64,000 nt of DNA from Budorcas taxicolor (GCF_023091745.1 NC_068925.1:75891085-75955084); one strand, 5' to 3'; positions 32,946 to 43,831 are shown, counted from the first letter of the stretch. Notes: a model not told the origin generated them from the sequence alone. Translations and numbers: made by a program.

Positions 32946-34428
32946 CCATATTTTCTGGTGAAGCCGTGGCCGGTTTGACCACGTGCTGCCTTCGATTCGA
33001 CTTTCTTCCTGCCCTGTGTCGGTTCCTCTCCACCTCCATCCTGCTTCTCTGGGATTACCTCTTCCACGAACAGACCGTAAAGCATTTGCCATAAGTTATG
33101 CCTCAGGCTCCATTTTCCAGGGAACTAACCAAAGATTTAAGGTTTACCAAGATAAACTGGCATGGAGTGTTATTATGCTTTTGAACAGAAAACATAAATA
33201 TCCATAAGTGGAATCTGCTACAATCATCAGAGGTGACCTAGCCAGCCACAGTTCGCCTAGGACTTGAGGATTAAAGCAGGGGTCAATCTAGACGGCAGGG
33301 CCCACCCCCACGCTCCTTCCCTGACACCCCCAGTGAAAACGATCAGGGGAAAAGTTCAGTTCAAGATCAAGGAGGCCTTTCCTCTGAGGACAGCCCCAGA
33401 GGTGACTGGTTTCAGAGAAGTCCAAGACCCTAGCAGAGTGCCCTGTGGACCAACCCTGCACTGGAGAACAGTGAGAAGCTCCATAGTTTGAAGGCTTACT
33501 TAAATCCCCAGGAATAGGTCATGGGATCCAAGGCCCACCTAGGAGAAAGAACTCCTGGAAAACCAGGAGTCTATGTAGCTAAATTGCTTGATCCAAGGCC
33601 TCACAAAGCGGACTGATTCTTCTTCCAGCTCAATGCACGGTGAGGATTTTTGCATGGGTCCTACCTACATTCCTGAATTTGGCTCAGGAATGGAGTGACC
33701 TGTAGTCAAAATTGAGACCCTTCACTAAGGAGGAACAGGGATTGAGACACTTAGACAAGATGTATGCTGTGAGATCACAGGACCCTATGGGAAAGTGTTT
33801 CTATAACCCGAACATGTGTCTAAGCACACTCATGGTAAAAAAACTACACGTGTGAGATTCCAGAGAGAGCAGTCAGAGAGATGGGCCACGGTGCCCAGAG
33901 CTGTGTCTAACATCACACTCCTCAGCAGGGTGCAGAGGGAAGCAAATATCAACCACGGGAGTCATTTCTCTTTCCACCCCCTCAGTTTGCCTGAGGCGGT
34001 CACACTCACCACCTTTTCCTCTGAGTCCTAAGCTAGCTAACCCTGGTTCCCGCCCACACAGGAAGGCTGTGAAGAGCCCAATGTCAAGGCCAGGGACTGC
34101 CTCAGCAACCCAAGTTCTCATTTCCGGCACAGTCTCATCACGTCCCCGCTTCTGCTTCCTGGTTCCATTTCTGAGCTTCCGTACCTCCACTGGTTTCTGA
34201 TGTTTGGCCTAGGATTTGAAATTTTCTCTCTTTCTCTCTCTTTTTTGGTACCTTTGGGATATTAGTTCTTTTCTGTATAACTGCAACTCGGCCACCAGCC
34301 AACCCTGGTCTCCCTGGTCGAGTATCACTGGACTTTTGGCTGATCCACTTGATTTAACAGACTTCCCCTACCCAATATTAGCAACTGAATTCCAACTGTG
34401 GCCCTGTGCTCCCCAAAGTCTCTATGAA
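32946..34428. other. Single-copy stretch
   Basis: No repeats or recognisable coding sequence are seen. Minus frame 33873-34190 and plus frames 33264-33491 and 33816-34031 have no identifiable domain. Confidence 0.5.
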
Positions 34429-34499
34429 ACACACATAACACACATGGACGTGTGCATGCACACACATACACACACATACACACACACACACACACACAG
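34429..34499. repeat. (CA)n microsatellite, compound
   Basis: An imperfect CA/CACATA part (34429-34478) leads into a purer CA block of about ten units (34479-34498). Cys/Val-rich minus frames over it are artefacts. Confidence 0.93.
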
Positions 34500-35247
34500 A
34501 ATGATAAATGACCCATTTTGCCAGAGTTTTAAAAGAGACAAAAGCCATCTCATTCTGTTTGTGAGTTCCCAAGCTAGATCTATTACCCCCGATAGTGTAG
34601 AGTCCAGATGAATCACAGAGACAGCCGGCTGCACTCAGTGGTCCTGGGCACACGAGTTCTTTGGTGAGAGAAGACCGAGCTACACAACAGGACCCTGCTG
34701 ATGTCAAGCTGATTTATCCCCTGCTCCTTCCACTTCTCCTCCGTTACCCAAACCTCATGAGACAAGAAGCCTCATTTTGCCATTGACAATAAAGGGAAAG
34801 AGAAGTAGGGGTGGGAAGTGGATGAAATCAGAAAACGGAAAACAAATCAAAGCTGTCTCTAGGTTTCCATTTGTACAAGACCCCACTCCCTGCCTGCATT
34901 TAAGCCCACACTGTTGTGGGTGGAATCTCACCAATGGGGCAAAAGTTGTTTCTAGAGCCACCAAATTCACATTACTTAAGCAAGACTGAACTATAAAATT
35001 CCAATGTTGTCCACCAAAAAAACCAATAATAGGAAGTTGTACAGCACAGAATGTGCTGACAGTGGTAACGTTTCGGTAATAATTCATGTGCAGGAGACGA
35101 TGCTCTGGAAACCAGCCCAGCCGACTAATGTAGATTGGGGGTGCTCTCCTACTGATGGCCAAACGATTGATTGACATTTCTGCCCCATCGTGAAATCAGC
35201 TTGCAAACGAAGTGGAGGTGGTTCCAAAAGGAGGGAAAGTGAAGACG
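34500..35247. other. Single-copy stretch
   Basis: The minus frame 34755-35177 (140 codons) is one of the longer non-repeat frames in the window. Its predicted protein is Cys/Phe/Leu-rich with no family I know, and there is no splice or promoter support. Confidence 0.45.
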
Positions 35248-35488
35248 AACGAGGGAATGAAGGGTGCTGAGCAGTCCTGCCCAGAGAAATTTGGGCAGAA
35301 AGACCAAAGTAACTTCTTCAAGCTCACAAACGAGGGAATGAAGGGTGCTGAGCAGTCCTGCCCAGAGAAATTTGGGCAGAAAGACCAAAGTAACTTCTTC
35401 AAGCTCACAAACGAGGGAATGAAGGGTGCTGAGCAGTCCTGCCCAGAGAAATTTGGGCAGAAAGACCAAAGTAACTTCTTCAAGCTCA
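35248..35488. repeat. Three perfect 81-base tandem copies
   Basis: Copies start at 35248, 35329 and 35410. The third ends seven bases into its AAGCTCA tail, giving 2.98 units with no mismatch that I can find. Each unit contains the inverted repeat CTGCCCA/TGGGCAG around an 8-base loop. Because 81 is divisible by three, frames stay open across the array on both strands (27-residue repeats), but nothing shows they are translated. The perfect identity implies very recent expansion, gene conversion or an assembly error. Confidence 0.97.
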
Positions 35489-36119
35489 GTTTCTAATCTA
35501 AGCCAACTCCTGTCTTGATTCTCAGCGATAATTTTAAAAGCTAAAAACAAGCTAGTCATCTAATAAAGGTGACATCAACTATTCATTCTATTTTCCACTT
35601 GGAACCAGATCTCCCTCCCAAATAAATTAGCTGCCTCTTCCCAATCGTTCTGACAATAAGATCTATAAAACCAATGAACTCTCCTGTTGTACACACAGAC
35701 CTCAGGGCTTATCTGTCCTCATGGTAAATGTGCCATCAACTCTTGATGTCCGGGAGGGAGCAGGGCTTGAGTCACCCTGCCATTCAGGGTGCTTTATGGT
35801 CTCCTCTGTCCATGACTCAGAAAAGGAAAATTCTCTGAACTGTGATCTATGGAATGTAATGAGATAAGAAAATAAGTTCCCCTTGACTATGTAATGCCTA
35901 ACAAAGAAAACCGGAAATAGCCTCCTGAATTTAACGTGGAGATTTTGAAGTAGATATCCTCCATATTTTGTGACTGAAATTTAGGGACGAGAGAGAACTT
36001 AGAAAGGGGCTACCATGTGCCAAGCTCTTGAAATGTAATGACTGTTTTATGTAAGTATACAAATGGGCAATGGGCTTGAAGAGTAAGTATGAAAAGTGAA
36101 CATAAAATATTGTGCTGAT
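35489..36119. other. Single-copy stretch
   Basis: No repeat or gene is recognised between the 81-base array and the next Bov-tA. Confidence 0.5.
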
Positions 36120-36131
36120 AATTATTATATT

Positions 36132-36323
36132 AGTCATGTCCGACTCTTTGCGATCTCATAGACTGTAGTCTACCAGGCTTCTCTGTCCATGGGATTTTCC
36201 AGGCAAGAGTACTGGAGTGGTTGCCGTTTCCTTCTCCAGGGGATCTTCCTGACCCAGGGATTGAACCCAGGTCTCCTGCATTGCAGGCAGACGCTTTACC
36301 CTCTGAGCCACCAGGGAAGCCCC
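36132..36323 (-). mobile_element. Bov-tA SINE, young, perfect duplication
   Basis: A perfect 12-base target duplication AATTATTATATT lies at 36120-36131 and 36324-36335. The tRNA head (plus-strand CCACCAGGGAAGC) and body are intact. The AT-rich target fits LINE-type endonuclease preference, consistent with mobilisation by BovB. Confidence 0.97.
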
Positions 36324-36454
36324 AATTATTATATTGTTTCTACATTGAAATGATACATTAGAAATATCGGGTCAAATAAAGTATAAAAATAAAAGTAATT
36401 GCACCTGTCTCCCTTGGTTCTTTTCAATGTGGCTGAAGTTCAAGTCTCCATTTC

Positions 36455-36560
36455 TTTAAGTTCCTTAACCTCTTGGTCTCCTCTCCTTTATCTGGGAAGC
36501 ATTGCGGCAGGATGAGGCAATCAATATTAGGATAAATGAGGTAATCAATGTTAGGATATT
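36455..36560 (+). mobile_element. MIR fragment with 24-base duplication
   Basis: CCTTAACCTCTTGGTCTCC is MIR-like. Positions 36512-36535 and 36536-36559 are two 24-base copies (ATGAGGCAATCAATATTAGG type) differing at three sites. Confidence 0.5.
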
Positions 36561-36599
36561 TTGCTCCATCAAGTTTTATTTATTTATATATTTTTTTAG

Positions 36600-37060
36600 T
36601 TACTCATGAAATGAAAATGAAACTCAGGTAAATCTGAGTTTAAGTCCAGCTCTATATACTATCAGGTAAGAAACGAATCGCCAGTCTATGTTCGATACAG
36701 GATACAGGATGCTTGGGGCTGGTGCACAGGGATGATCCAGAGAGATGATATGGGGTGGGAGGTGGGAGAAGGGTTCAGGACTGGGAACTCATGTACACCC
36801 ATGGCTGATTCATGTCAATGTATGGCAAAACCAATACAGTATTGTAAAGCAAAATAAAGTAAACATAAAAATTTTTTTAAAAAGTCCATTTATGAGCTAT
36901 TTCTTCTTAATTTAGTCCTTAGTCTTCTCATCTACGAAAGGGCTTAATAACAATTAATTTGCAAGATTGCTGTGAAGTTTAAATAAAATGATGTGTGTAA
37001 AGCAGTTCCTACAATGCCTGGGATATAGTAATCATTCAAAAAATAGGGTTGTTATTACTA
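36600..37060 (+). mobile_element. MIR SINE split by an L1-like 3' end
   Basis: The left part (36600-36665) has GAGTTTAAGTCCAGCTCTAT. The right part (36885-37060) has CCTTAGTCTTCTCATCTACG, TGCTGTGAAGTTTAAATAAA and CAATGCCTGGGATATAGTAA. Together they make one nearly full MIR. Confidence 0.7.
36666..36884 (+). mobile_element. Ruminant L1-type 3' end
   Basis: GATGCTTGGGGCTGGTGCAC, GGTGGGAGAAGGGTTCAGG, CATGTCAATGTATGGCAAAA and AATACAGTATTGTAAAGCAA, then an A-rich tail, form the 3' end of a common ruminant retroelement, most likely L1_BT. It has inserted in the MIR core. Confidence 0.6.
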
Positions 37061-37614
37061 TTGGTCAAAAGAAATGGTTGAATAAAAGTGATTTTTAAAT
37101 CTGTTATTGAATAATATGCCTTTTACCATGGGTGGTCATTCAAAATTGAATTATGGATACAGAGGAAGACTTTTAACAATTGCTGGCTACCCTGTTGATG
37201 CACTTTCTGCATGGATTCAAAATACTCTCTGGATCATTTTAGACCATTGTGCATACAGACATGAGGACAACCCAACTCAGGTCAAGTTCCACCTGCTCCC
37301 TGATCCTTGTCTGAGTCCCACGCCTGTCATAGGGGACCGTCCACATCTATTTCTGAGGATAAGAATCTCCCACTCACTGTCTCATTGACCATGCTGCCCA
37401 TGATGTCCAGAGCCTGGCATCAGTGGGAATCAGTGGTGAAGACCTTGTCCTCTGTCCCTTCTACAACATCTTAGCTGGCTGAACCTCCTGCAACTACACT
37501 CAAAATACTGGCTGAAGAAAATTATAGAAAGCATTATTTTTTCCTGTAAAGCTTTCCTTAGCTTCTTGCGGCTCTTAGAAATAAATCTAGACTTATTGAC
37601 GTTGTCTGTGGGAC
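37061..37614. other. Single-copy stretch
   Basis: The plus frame 37107-37388 (93 codons) has no recognisable domain. No repeat family is identified. Confidence 0.5.
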
Positions 37615-37965
37615 CGGTAGGATGAGGCCATTCCTGCCTCACCAGCTGTATTTTCACACATACCCCTCCCTCTTTCTCTCTGCTCCACGCAAGTTGGTCC
37701 TAATTCCTGCCGATCTCACCGGGCTCTTCCCTGCCTCTGAGTCCCTGATACAATGTTTGCTCTTCCCTCAGACTTCGCCTGCCTGGCTCCTGTTTATCCT
37801 GCAGCTCTCTGTTTATGTCTCCTCTGCAGAGAGATTTTCCTCATCTTTAATTCTAACATCACCCTGATTTTTCCTTCATGCCCCTTATGGTCCTGATCAA
37901 AATTTTACTTTTTCTTTCTCTGTCAGGATCACAACTTTCTTAAGGGCTGCATCAATAGATGAATA
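37615..37965 (+). mobile_element. L2 LINE fragment, sense
   Basis: CTGCTCCACGCAAGTTGGTC, CAATGTTTGCTCTTCCCTC, GCCTGCCTGGCTCCTGTTTA and CTCCTCTGCAGAGAGATTTT correspond to consecutive L2 positions (the 'ccagcctggaatgctcttccc' part and what follows). Confidence 0.7.
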
Positions 37966-38228
37966 GCTAGACACTGGCTGTCCAAAGTGGAATTCATGAC
38001 TCATCCACCTTTCTAACACCAGTGTTTTCTCATCTCCATTGCCACTTAAGACCTTCAACCCTGGAGCTCTTTCTTGTAAATGATTCTTCAGCAGGCCCTA
38101 CACTCAGCCAGCAGTTGTGATGAATAAATCATTCTATGGCCAGATGTTGCAGCCGAGGAAGGAGTTACACAGGGTCATCAATGCACAAGTATATTTCAAA
38201 TAATATCTTATCATTTGGAGTGTGCTAT
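37966..38228. other. Single-copy gap before BovB copy 2
   Basis: Nothing is recognised in this stretch. Confidence 0.4.
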
Positions 38229-39566
38229 GTCAGTTTTCATTCCAATCCCAAAGAAAGGCAATGCCAAAGAATGCTCAAACTACCGCACAATTGCACTCAT
38301 CTCACACGCTAGCAAGGTAATGCTCAAAATTCTCCAAGCCAGGCTTCAACAGTACGTGAACCGTGAACTTCCTGATGTTCAAGCTGGTTTTAGAAAAGGC
38401 AGAGGAACCAGAGATCAAATCGCCAACATCCGCTGGATCATGAAAAAAGCAAGAAAGTTCCAGAAAATCATCTACTTCTGCTTTATTGACTATGCCAAAG
38501 ACTTTGTGTGGATCACAACAAACTGGAAAATTCTGAAAGAGATGGGAATACCAGGCCACCTGACCTGCCTCTTGAGAAATCTCTGTGCAGGTCAGGAAGC
38601 AATAGTTAGAACTGGACATGGAACAACAGACTGGTTCCAAATAGAAAAAGGAGTATGTCAAGGCTGTATATTGTCACCCTCCTTATTAAACTTATATGCA
38701 AAGTACATCATGAGAAACACTGGGCTGGAGAAAGCACAAGCTGGAATTAAGATTGCCAGGAGAAACATCAATAGCCTCAGATATGCAGATGACACCACCC
38801 TTATGGCAGAAAGTGAAGAAGAAGTAAAGGGCCTCTTAATGAAAGTGAAAGAGGAGAGTGAAAAAATTAGCTTACAGCTCAACATTCAGAAAACTAAGAT
38901 CATGGCATGTGGTCCCATCACTTCATGGGAAATAGATGGGAAAACAGTGGAAACAGTGTCAGGCTTCATTTTGGAGGGCTCCAAAATCACTGCAGATGGT
39001 GACTGCAGCCATGAAATTAAAAGATGCTTGCTCCTTGGAAGAAAATTTATGACCAACTTAGACAGCATATTAAAAAGCAGAGACATTACTTTGCCAACAA
39101 AGGTCTGTATAATCAAGGCTATGGTTTTTCCAGTGGTCATGTATGGATATGACAGTTGGACTATAAAAAAAAGCTGAGCACCAAAGAATTGATGCTTTTC
39201 AACCATGGTGTTGGAGAAGACTCTTCAGAGTCCCTTGGACTGCAAGGAGATCCAACCAATCTATCCTAAAGGAGATCAGTCCTGAGTGTTCATTGGAAAG
39301 ACTGATGTTGAAGCTGAAACTCCAATACTTTGGCCACATCATGTGAAGAGTTGACTCTTTGGAAAAGACCATGATGCTGGGAAAGATTGAAGGCAGGAGG
39401 AAAAGGGGATGACAGAGGATGAGATGGCTGGATGGCATCACCACCTCAGCGGACGTGAGTTTGAGTGAACTCCAGGAGTTGGTGATGGACAAGGAGGCCT
39501 GGGGTGCTGCAGTCCATGGGGTCTCAAAGAGTCAGACAGGACGGAGTGACTGAACTGACTGACACA
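38229..39566 (+). mobile_element. BovB LINE copy 2 (RT to 3' end)
   Basis: It starts within the RT at GTCAGTTTTCATTCC and runs to the GACTGAACTGACTGAC tail. The frame 38215-39177 (320 codons) is the longest open frame in the window. YADD lies at 38782-38793. Breaks include a 4-base loss followed by a 2-base loss near 38505-38530, which together garble about eight residues just after the first motif-A Asp, and an extra A in the A-run at about 39167 that shifts the frame and ends the ORF. Plus-strand, like copies 1 and 3. It is not functional. Confidence 0.93.
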
Positions 39567-39574
39567 ATATGTGA

Positions 39575-39760
39575 GTACATGTATATTATCTCATTTATCC
39601 TTCGCAACAGTCTTACAGGATAAGAACATCAACTCTCCCCATTTTGCAGATGAGCAAACTGAGACAGAGATTAGGAATGAAGCCATAACATCAGCTAATT
39701 ATCAAATGGAGATCTGAAACAAACTTGGTTTAACGCCAACATTCATCCATCTAATCTCCA
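39575..39760 (-). mobile_element. MIR SINE, antisense
   Basis: TATCTCATTTATCCTTCGCA, CCCATTTTGCAGATGAGCAA and CATAACATCAGCTAATTATC give the MIR reverse complement, directly after the BovB tail. Confidence 0.75.
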
Positions 39761-39872
39761 GAGTTCACTGTCTTTCTCAGCCACAGGCACCAGCGTTGTC
39801 AGTTAACTCTCATTTGACCTTAGCTCCTCTCTGCTTCCCTCTTAATCCACCTAAGCTCTTTTCTTGGATTGT

Positions 39873-40081
39873 TTGTTTATCCACTAAGTAGTGTCCAACT
39901 CTTTGTGACCCCATGGGCTGTAATCTGCCAGGATCCTCTGTCCATAGGATTTTCCAGGCAAGAATACTGAAGTGGGCCACCATGCCCTCTTCCAAGGGAA
40001 CTTCCTGACCCAGAAATTTCACCTGCGTGCCTCTCTCGCATCACGGGTGAATTCTTTACCACTGAGCCACCTGGGAAGCCC
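39873..40081 (-). mobile_element. Bov-tA SINE
   Basis: This is a full-length minus copy. The target duplication is TTTTCTTGGATTGT (39859-39872) against TTTTTCTGGATTGT (40082-40095). The centre is diverged (CAGAAATTTCACCTGCG in place of the usual B-box region). Confidence 0.9.
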
Positions 40082-40326
40082 TTTTTCTGGATTGTGAGCA
40101 CTAATACTCAGAACTATATTCTTTTATTTTTCAGGAGCTAGATTTTCAACCTAATGATTACCTCTGAAAATTTCCTCTCCTTTTGACTTTATTGCGCTAA
40201 AGATTTTGCTTTATTGGATAATCCATCCCGACTATAGGGAGAGAGGTCATGAAACTAAAAATCTTCCACTACTTGTTAGAAGCTGCGAAAAGTGAGCTTT
40301 AAACCAGTATCTAAGAAGAAGGAAGT

Positions 40327-40372
40327 GACTTCCCTGGTGGGCCAGTGGCTAAGACTCCATGCAGGAGCAACA
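40327..40372 (+). mobile_element. CHR SINE fragment
   Basis: GTGACTTCCCTGGTGGGCC then CAGTGGCTAAGACTCCATGC is the start of the tRNA-derived CHR SINE of cetartiodactyls. It is truncated after about 45 bases. Confidence 0.7.
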
Positions 40373-40517
40373 CCTTAATGGTAGTTCCCCCAAATGACTC
40401 CAATCTCAGGCAGAAGTTAGTTTTTCCTCAACACTCTAGTACTATGGATGGATGAGTCTTCTCTCTGGTTCTGACACCCAGCATGCCTTTTACCAGATTT
40501 GCAACTCCTGTTTGTAG

Positions 40518-40538
40518 TAAATAAATAAATAAATAAAG
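40518..40538. repeat. (AAAT)n short tandem repeat
   Basis: About five AAAT units are seen directly. No flanking element is recognised. Confidence 0.85.
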
Positions 40539-40594
40539 CTAAGGGCGTTGTGACTCTTGGGCTTAACTAGGGGACGGGGGAAAAGCAGCATCCA

Positions 40595-40785
40595 GCTAGT
40601 CCCTTCTGTGTGTCAGCCATCCTTCCCAGTGTTTCACATGCGTCCCCTGATCCAACTGCCTAACAACCCATGACGTGATTATCAGCATCCCTTTCATATA
40701 CATGATAACACACAGAGACACAGAGAAGTCAAATAATTTGTCCAAGATCACATTAGCTACTATGTAGTAAACGGAATATGTCATA
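40595..40785 (-). mobile_element. MIR SINE, antisense
   Basis: TGTGTGTCAGCCATCCTTCC, GATTATCAGCATCCCTTTCA and AATTTGTCCAAGATCACATT follow the MIR reverse complement. Confidence 0.65.
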
Positions 40786-41110
40786 CCTATTTTTTTTTTT
40801 AATTCCTAGGTCATGCTTTTTCCTTTATCTGCATGATATCCATAACCCCAAACCTTTCTGGTTTGTCTAGTAAGCCTTCTCTCCTTTTGTTTCTGAGTCT
40901 CCTGGTCTTCATTGTTCTTGGGTGGGTTTCCCCCTCAGACACCTCCATCCGGATCCTGGGTGATATAGTTTCCTCTCCCACCGTCACCAAGAAAGTCGCC
41001 CTGTTTTCCTGTTTCCTTTCTTGAGCGATATAAATGTATGTTTAGATGTGTGTTCATTTGACTTACATTTGCACGACAAATCACTTGCATTTCATTTGGG
41101 AGCTGGTCTT

Positions 41111-41146
41111 GTGCAAATGTGCGTGCAAATGTGCGTGCAAATGTGC
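41111..41146. repeat. Three 12-base units before a SINE
   Basis: GTGCAAATGTGC is repeated three times, and the last unit runs directly into the Bov-tA at GCTCAGTCAC. It could be an expansion of the SINE tail junction. Confidence 0.85.
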
Positions 41147-41345
41147 TCAGTCACTTCAGTGGTGTCCGACTCTTTTGCATCGCTATAGACCAATACCTGC
41201 CAGGCTCCTCTGTCCTTGGGATGGGATTTTCCCGGCAAGAATGCCGAAGTGGGCTGCCATTTCCTTCTCCAGGGGACCTTCCTGACCCAGGGATCAAACC
41301 CGTGTCTTCTGCATCTCCTGCGCTGCAGGCAGGTTCTTTTCTGCT
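41145..41345 (-). mobile_element. Bov-tA SINE
   Basis: The Bov-A body comes first on plus (AGTGGTGTCCGACTCTTTTG), and the head ends near CTGCAGGCAGGTTCTTTTCT. The terminal CCACCAGGGAAGCC is missing, so the head is truncated. Confidence 0.88.
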
Positions 41346-41352
41346 GATCAAA

Positions 41353-41644
41353 TGTATGCACGACGCCACATATTATCAGGTTAACAGAAAGTAGGACCCT
41401 AAGGGAATGGACGGAAGACAGAGCAGCTTTGATAGGATAAGTGGAAGTCTTGTAAAAGACAGCTAATGGATGAGAGGCCAACTTGGCTCCTGGGGGTAGC
41501 GGTGGAATGGAACCAGCAAAAGGGCTCAGGGGGCCCTAATGCTCAAAGAGAGATGGGAGCCAAGGGGGTTGGCAAGCACACTGTTTTCCAAAACGAAGAG
41601 TGAACTTCAAGTTTCCATTCGTCCGGTCCAAAATGTACCATTAC

Positions 41645-41645
<1 letters not shown>
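41353..41645. other. Single-copy gap
   Basis: No repeat or gene is recognised in this short interval between two SINE loci. Confidence 0.4.

Positions 41646-41646
<1 letters not shown>

Positions 41647-41690
<44 letters not shown>
41647..41690. repeat. (TG)22 microsatellite joined to a SINE
   Basis: A pure uninterrupted TG run ends in GCGCGC and passes directly into a minus-strand Bov-A body. Its purity and length make it the most likely polymorphic dinucleotide marker in the window, with the (CA)n at 54123. Confidence 0.95.
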
Positions 41691-41691
<1 letters not shown>

Positions 41692-41696
<5 letters not shown>

Positions 41697-41812
41697 TAGT
41701 TGCTCCGTCGTGTCTGACGCTTTATGACCCCATGGACTATAGTCTGCCAGGATCCTGTGTCCATGGGATTTTCCAGGCAAGAATACTGGAATGGCTAGCC
41801 ATTACCTTCTCA
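41692..41812 (-). mobile_element. Bov-A body fragment
   Basis: GTTGCTCCGTCGTGTCTGAC to TAGCCATTACCTTCTC is one Bov-A unit without a tRNA head, adjoining the TG repeat, which took the place of its 3' tail. Confidence 0.85.
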
Positions 41813-42807
41813 GGCATTACCTTTGACTTATCTCTAAAAGTAAAAGAGATGTGGAGAAAGATAATTGCAACGTGATCCTTATAGAAGATAGTGTTGGTCA
41901 CAGAAGACCTGGCTCAATCATTGAATCTGATTGGGTTGCATACACAGAGGATACCTGTGAAATATCATGGATCTCCCACAGCAGACACAATTAACTGGGT
42001 TTCTCATACAGTTTAAGCGTGGCATCTGTGTCGGTTAGGTTCACACAAAAGATGGGTCTGCTCATATTAGTGAGGGTTCCAGGGAAGATCTACCTTGTGG
42101 AATCTGCATTCTCCAGGCTAGGTTTTAAGATTCTTCTCTTGGGAGTCATCAGCCATCTCTCTTGGGTAAAAATCTGTGAGCTTTAATTTATAAACGAGAC
42201 CATCAGATTTACTTATAAGTGCCATGATTTGAGTTTCAGTGTAAGCGCAACATCTGAATGACAAGTGTGAGAGAGGTTTTTAGAGATACAGTTTTATAGA
42301 GATACAGAAAGCACTGATGGCTTACATGTGTATGTGTTGCCTAGGAATGAATGCCTGGCCACTCTTGATAAGAGCCATAACTATATCCAGTTTCCAGTCC
42401 CTCTTCCTGGGACTGCCTGATGTAAAGACTTGCTCTGGGCTAAGTCACAACTGTTAACAGTCATACGACCCCCATAAAGTAGATACAATTTTCATTCACC
42501 CAGATGTTTCACCTGTAGGTAGAAGTGTCCTCGTTGCTCGGCACTGGCCAGATATCAGCTCACAGCTCCCTTCTCTGTAGAATTGCCTTTGGTTAAGCCA
42601 TAACTGCCATATCCCACCATCTCCAGAGCCTTGCTCAGGAGGATCATGTTTTATATGCAATTTGTGCTTCACAGCTTCCTTGATGATGAGAACCAAAGCA
42701 AGTGTCCAGAAAAATATGTTCTCCTTAACCCTTCCCTCTGTCCCATCCTGTTCTCACTCTCCGTCCTCCAAGAGCACTCCTCCAAAATTGAGATGTATTT
42801 ATACAAC
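41813..42807. other. Single-copy stretch
   Basis: No repeat or gene is recognised. Plus frames at 42631-42800 extend into the neighbouring SINE and are not a gene. Confidence 0.5.
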
Positions 42808-43010
42808 GGCTTCCCTCGTGGCTCAGACAGTAAAAGAATCTGCCTGCAATGTGAGAGACCCGGGTTTGATCTCCGGGTCTGGAAGATGCACTGGAGAAGG
42901 AAATGGCAACCCACTTCAGTATTCGTGCCTGGGAAATCCCATGGACAGAGGACCCTGGCCAGATACAATCCATGGGGTTGCAAAGAGTCCAACACACCTG
43001 AGTGACTGAG
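42808..43010 (+). mobile_element. Bov-tA SINE
   Basis: The head GGCTTCCCTCGTGGCTCAGA is well kept. The box-B part reads GGTTTGATCTCCGGG. The body ends at CACACCTGAGTGACTGAG. An L1 3' end starts within 20 bases. Confidence 0.93.
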
Positions 43011-43027
43011 ACACACAAAGAAACATA

Positions 43028-43545
43028 TACCATGGGATATCATCTGGCCTTGAGCAAGAAGGATATCCTGCCACTTGCAACAACATGGATGAACCGTGAA
43101 GACATTATGCCAAGTGAAATAAGCCAGACAGAGAAAGACAAATACCGTATGTTCTCACACTCAGAATCCCGGAAAGTTGAACTTATGGAAGCATGAAATA
43201 GAATGGTGGTTACCAAGACCCAGAGGCATAGGGAAAAAGGGAAACACTGGTCACAGAGTACAAACTTCCAGTTAGAAGATGAATAAATTCTAGGGATTCA
43301 GTGCATAACACGGTGATTATAGATAACAATACCGTACTGTACTCTTGAAAGTTGCTAGGAGAGGAGATCTTACATGTTCTCACTGCAAGAAAGAGATGAT
43401 AATTACCTGATGTGATAAAGGGGTTAGCTAACACCACCGTGGTAATTATATTGCAATATATAACCGTATCTAATCAACACTTTTTATACCTTGAACTTAT
43501 ACATGTTATATGTCAATTATATCTCAACAAAGCTGGGAAAAAGTT
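43028..43545 (+). mobile_element. L1 LINE 3' end (L1MA-like)
   Basis: CAACAACATGGATGAACC, GTGAAATAAGCCAGACAGAG, AAAGACAAATACCGTATG, TACAAACTTCCAGTTAGAAG, GGTGATTATAGATAACAATA and TGTCAATTATATCTCAACAA run collinear with the L1 3' end and UTR. The A-rich tail GGGAAAAAG forms part of the inverted repeat described at 43521. Confidence 0.8.
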
Positions 43546-43607
43546 GTTTGAACAAGGATCCCCATTTTAGGCTCTGCCAGATCCTTTTTTCCCAGCTTTG
43601 TTGAGAT
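43521..43607. repeat. Perfect 22-base inverted repeat, 43-base spacer
   Basis: The left arm 43521-43542 (ATCTCAACAAAGCTGGGAAA then AA) is the exact reverse complement of the right arm 43586-43607 (TTTTTCCCAGCTTTGTTGAG then AT). The left arm is the end of the L1 above, and the right arm abuts the Bov-tA at 43610. It can form a hairpin or cruciform. Confidence 0.95.
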
Positions 43608-43609
43608 CT

Positions 43610-43831
43610 GGGGCTGCCCAGGTGGCACTAATGGTAAAAAGAACCCTCCTGCCAAAGCAAGAGATGTAAGAGATGTGGGTTCAGTCCCTGGGTCGGAAAA
43701 GTCCTGTGGAGAAGGGCATGGCAACCCACTCCAGTACTCTTGCCTGGAGAATCCCAAGGACTGAGGAGCCTGGCGGGCTGTGGTCCACAGGGTCACAAAG
43801 AGTCAGACACGACTGAAGTGACTTAGCGCTC
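43610..43831 (+). mobile_element. Bov-tA SINE next to inverted repeat
   Basis: The head GGGCTGCCCAGGTGGCACTA and the middle TGTGGGTTCAGTCCCTGG are preserved, and the body ends GACTGAAGTGACTTAGCG. It carries an internal GAGATGTAAGAGATGT duplication of about 9 bases. Confidence 0.92.

Noticed and set aside
34755..35177. 140-codon minus-strand frame as a gene
   Set aside because: No known domain, no splice or promoter signals, and frames of this length are expected by chance in 64 kb on six frames.
35248..35488. CRISPR-like direct repeats
   Set aside because: The copies abut with no unique spacers, and the context is a ruminant genome.
35149..35559. 27-residue repeat proteins on both strands over the 81-base array
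   Set aside because: Open frames follow automatically from a period divisible by three. There is no start context, splice or conservation support on either strand.
38215..39177. Functional 320-codon reverse transcriptase gene
   Set aside because: It is a truncated BovB without its N-terminal endonuclease, garbled after the motif-A aspartate and frameshifted before the C-terminal end.
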